64,000 bases of DNA from Anaeramoeba flamelloides. Taxonomy: Eukaryota > Metamonada > Anaeramoebidae. The stretch spans positions 2,046,001-2,110,000 of the forward strand of contig JANTQA010000021.1 of assembly GCA_027625915.1 (NCBI GenBank), read 5' to 3'. The notes beneath the pieces were generated by a model. It saw nothing but the letters and a program-made list of their open reading frames with translations, was not told the DNA's origin and searched no databases. The stretch's first letter is position 1. The number at the start of each line of letters is the position of its first letter. The position numbers and the translations under genes were made by a program. This document shows, one piece after another, positions 61,238 to 64,000 of this stretch.

Positions 61238-62110
61238 GATTTAAAACCACTTAAATAAATTTAAAAAGAAAACAAAGTTGAAAATAAAATCTAAAATTTG
61301 AAAAAATATAAATTTATCAGAAAAAAAATTGAAACTGTTTTAATTGATGAACCAAAAAGTATTGTTTTGATGTATTTTGGTTTTAGTTCTAATATTATTT
61401 CTTTAAATAGATTTATCTTATAGAGTTTGGAAAACTGTAATTTGTCTTATAATTTGGCTAGATTGGTTAAAAGGTATTGGAAATCTAAAAGTACTATTTT
61501 TTTTGAGATAGAATTTTGGAAATCTCTATTTAATTTGACGAAAAGGAATTAAGAGGAAAGTTTTTTGAGATTTAAATGTATACAATAATCTTTTGTTGTA
61601 TGTTTAAAAGTTATTTTAAAGTTGGGGTAAAAAACAAGTTAAAATATTAAAATTAATAACCAAGTTTGTTTGGTAAATTAAATGTCTAATTAATGAATTT
61701 TGCCTTTTTCAAAAGATTTTGTCATAAATTTTTTATTAAACCTTTGCTAAGAAAAAGTAAAACTGGAAAAAAAAGTCTAAAAAGATTTTTAATTAGTAAC
61801 CAGTCTGAAAATTAATCGTAAAAACAATTAATAATAGATTAACTTCACAGAACATTAATTTAATATTCTCAATTGATCAATAAAAACATTTAAATCTACT
61901 TGTTTTAAAAAAACCCAAAAATTTTTTTTGAAGATCTCAAAAATCCGTTAGAATTTTTAACAATTTTTTAATAGATGATCAATTCAAAACCTTTTCTGAA
62001 AAGATAGTCTTAAAAAAAAAACAGTTCTTGGATTTATAGAATCCATTTTATCTTTAATCTTTTAATTTTTCCATTCTTAATCTGTCACTCTTTTTTTTTT
62101 CGATTTGATA

Positions 62111-63588
62111 CAGTTTGTAAAATAACTGTGTAGAAGTTTTAATATGTGTTTTTGGAAATTGATTGTGTTGATTTTTGAAATAACTGTTGTTTTTTTTAAA
62201 CTTTTTTATTTTTTCTTTAACTGTGGTTTTTGGTTTTTATTTGTTGTTTTTCGAAAAATATAGTCCAGTTTAACTATACTTTCAATTCAATCAAAATGTA
62301 CAATAGATCACATTATTAAAGTGTTTTTTTACAACCTTCAAGTCCAATCTCCTGATAAAAGAGAGCTAATTCAACCAAATTTAAACAAAATAACACCAAA
62401 ATTGACAACAACAAAATATTTCAATTTGGATAAATACAGTGGTGTAACTAACCCGTGTTTTTTATTTTAACCCATTACTAAAATTTAACTCATGCAAAAA
62501 ATATTGGTTGTCTCTACAAATAAAAGAAACGAATCAAAGCGGTGGAAACAGTATATAAACAAGAAATAGGGTTCTTTAAATAAATTTTAAAAAAGAATTA
62601 TGAAGATACTGGAAGATTAAAATGTTATTTTTTGACAAAAAAATGTGTATAATTTCATTTTTTGATTTTTTATAAAAAAATCATTTTATCTCACAAATTT
62701 TGTAAATATGATGAAATTTTTGAAACAAAAGCATTTAATATAATTGAGCCATTTTGATTAATCAAAGATCTAACCTCTAAAGTCAATTTGGTTATGAACC
62801 AAGAATCTATTAGTGATTTTTGGTCTTCCAATACCCAAGTCTGAAAAAAAAACACGAGTTAAATTTTAGTAATGCGTTAAAGGTTGTCTGGACGGGTTAT
62901 TTCCACCACTGTACAAAAAAAAAAACAATAAAAAGGGTAAAAAGAGTTTCATTAAAATTTTTTTACTGGTATCTCCACATGTTGCAAAAATGAAATCAAC
63001 AAAAATTTCTTTTCATTTTCCTTTTTTCCTTTAACCTACCGTCTTCAAATTATATTTTGTAATTGGTTGACTTTATTTATTTATTTTCATTCTTTTTTTT
63101 TCTTTATTGAACGGTATATGAATCCTCAATGAAAGAATATTTCATATTGAATCAAAAATTTAAATAACAGATATTTTATCCGATTAAAATTCTACAAGAA
63201 CATGCCCAATTACTAAATAATAACTAAATCAATTGATTTTCAACAGGTTTAATAATGAGAGCAAATTAAATCCCTAAAAAGACCAATTTTCATTGAAAAT
63301 ATCAAGATCTTTTAATTTTTCCTTTTAATAATAAAGATAATCTTTTAAAAAACTTTAAATAAAAATTTCTTTTTTGACTTGTGGGAACAACAGTATTATT
63401 GACAAGATAGATAGACCCCCTTTTTAAAATTAAGCATATTCTTGAAAACTTTTCATTTAAACAACAGATAAAAAAAAGAATACAATATCAAAAAAGTTGG
63501 AAAAATACATTTAAAAACACATTTTTGAAAAAATAAAAGAAAAAATTTATAAAAAAATATAAAAATCAACCGGTTATTTAACATACTG
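62111..63588. mobile_element. TA-flanked Tc1/mariner-like element, second copy, hosting a different insert
   Basis: Ends CAGTTTGTAAAATAACTGTG and (reverse complement) CAGTATGTTAAATAACCGGT, with TA at 62109-62110 and 63589-63590. Collinear with 6277-8356 once the nested elements are removed; about 1.0 kb of own sequence. No transposase seen. Confidence 0.75.
62437..62911. mobile_element. TA-flanked inverted-repeat element nested in the 62111-63588 element
   Basis: 475 bp. Left end CAGTGGTGTAACTAACCCGT and right end (reverse complement) CAGTGGTGGAAATAACCCGT. Inner inverted block AAAATTTAACTC / GAGTTAAATTTT. TA at 62435-62436 and 62912-62913. Tc1/mariner-type termini; the interior is not clearly coding. 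Confidence 0.85.
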
Positions 63589-63827
63589 TACTTAATTAAA
63601 AATCCCTTTGAATTTTTTTTCACATATGATATTTGAAAATAAAATAGTATTTGAGTACCAAATTACAACACACTAAAACACTAGTTTTTAAAAACAAAAG
63701 TTTTTTTTTTTTTTTGTTTCAATGGAATATATAATCTGGTATACACAAATAGTGTTTCTTAGGTTAAATCCATTTTGAAGGTTAATGACTTGATCTATAA
63801 GTAAAATTTTGAAATGAATTTGATTAA

Positions 63828-64000
63828 AATAAGCCAAATTTCAAAATTAGGGGCAAACTTTATCATTATTATTATTTTCTTTTTTCATTTGTCTTTCAAA
63901 AAATAAAATAATAGCAATATATTTTTATTTATTAATTAATATAGACTATTATCTCTAAACACTTTAGTAAAATACATTATTATTCAAAAAAAAAAACAAT
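63828..64000 (+). repeat. Dispersed repeat shared with 58850-59030 (cut by window end)
   Basis: Collinear with the first copy at most positions; the two differ by scattered substitutions. The sequence is cut by the window edge. Confidence 0.7.

Larger units (their letters stand above)
61238..64000. other. Gene-free right end of the window
   Basis: The stretch just upstream of the securin-like ATG should contain its promoter. Nothing recognised until 62110. Then comes a TA-flanked element carrying another one (62111-63588), and the window ends in the 63828-64000 repeat. Confidence 0.6.

Overview
The window is AT-rich nuclear DNA (roughly 75-80% A+T by eye) from a unicellular eukaryote. It has spliceosomal GT-AG introns, the standard stop codons, and proteins with long Asn-, Lys- and Glu-rich low-complexity tracts. 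The style fits an amoeboid or flagellate protist; an Anaeramoeba-like organism is my best guess, from general protein style only. About a fifth of the window is coding. The rest is a dense, nested graveyard of small DNA transposons, LINE remnants, unknown dispersed repeats and an unusual family of short hairpin modules.

Host genes in order: a VPS34-type class III PI 3-kinase on the minus strand (1365-11354, four exons); a macro-domain protein on the minus strand (17389-18228); a multi-pass membrane protein with a weak rolling-stone/AIG1 look on the plus strand (22334-23467); the 26S proteasome ATPase Rpt1 on the minus strand (27796-34720, five exons); a YjbQ/UPF0047 protein on the plus strand (37792-38445, three exons); a 1462-residue protein that appears to be a tandem array of PH-like modules on the minus strand (44169-48557); an RGS-domain protein on the minus strand (54924-55892, probably with an upstream exon); and the first exon of a possible securin-like protein on the minus strand (60953-61237). 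I rebuilt the exons of VPS34, Rpt1 and YjbQ by matching GT-AG borders to conserved family sequence, and the joints restore the family consensus exactly.

Intron sizes fall into two groups. Seven introns are 95-166 bp, but one in VPS34 (6693 bp) and one in RPT1 (5194 bp) have swollen by repeated transposon insertion. VPS34 ends in an 11-nt coding exon and lacks the usual N-terminal C2 domain, which is replaced by a basic Asn/Lys-rich tail of about 465 residues.

The repeat fraction contains: (i) a LINE family (RT motifs, CCHC-like C-terminal knuckle) in at least six degraded pieces; (ii) several TA-flanked Tc1/mariner-like elements, mostly non-autonomous, one with a recognisable transposase remnant; (iii) TTAA-flanked ~175-bp MITEs, one with a paralogous empty site elsewhere in the window; (iv) a 2.3-kb element with ~490-bp terminal inverted repeats; (v) three unknown dispersed repeats, called R1, R2 and R3 here; and (vi) 70-90-bp near-perfect hairpin modules with borders like AAGTGCCTAGG and CCTAACG, arranged in tandem and nested in each other's loops. 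The modules are present or absent at equivalent sites in related repeats, and are the best candidate here for a little-described mobile system. No rRNA, tRNA, CRISPR or retrovirus-like element was recognised.
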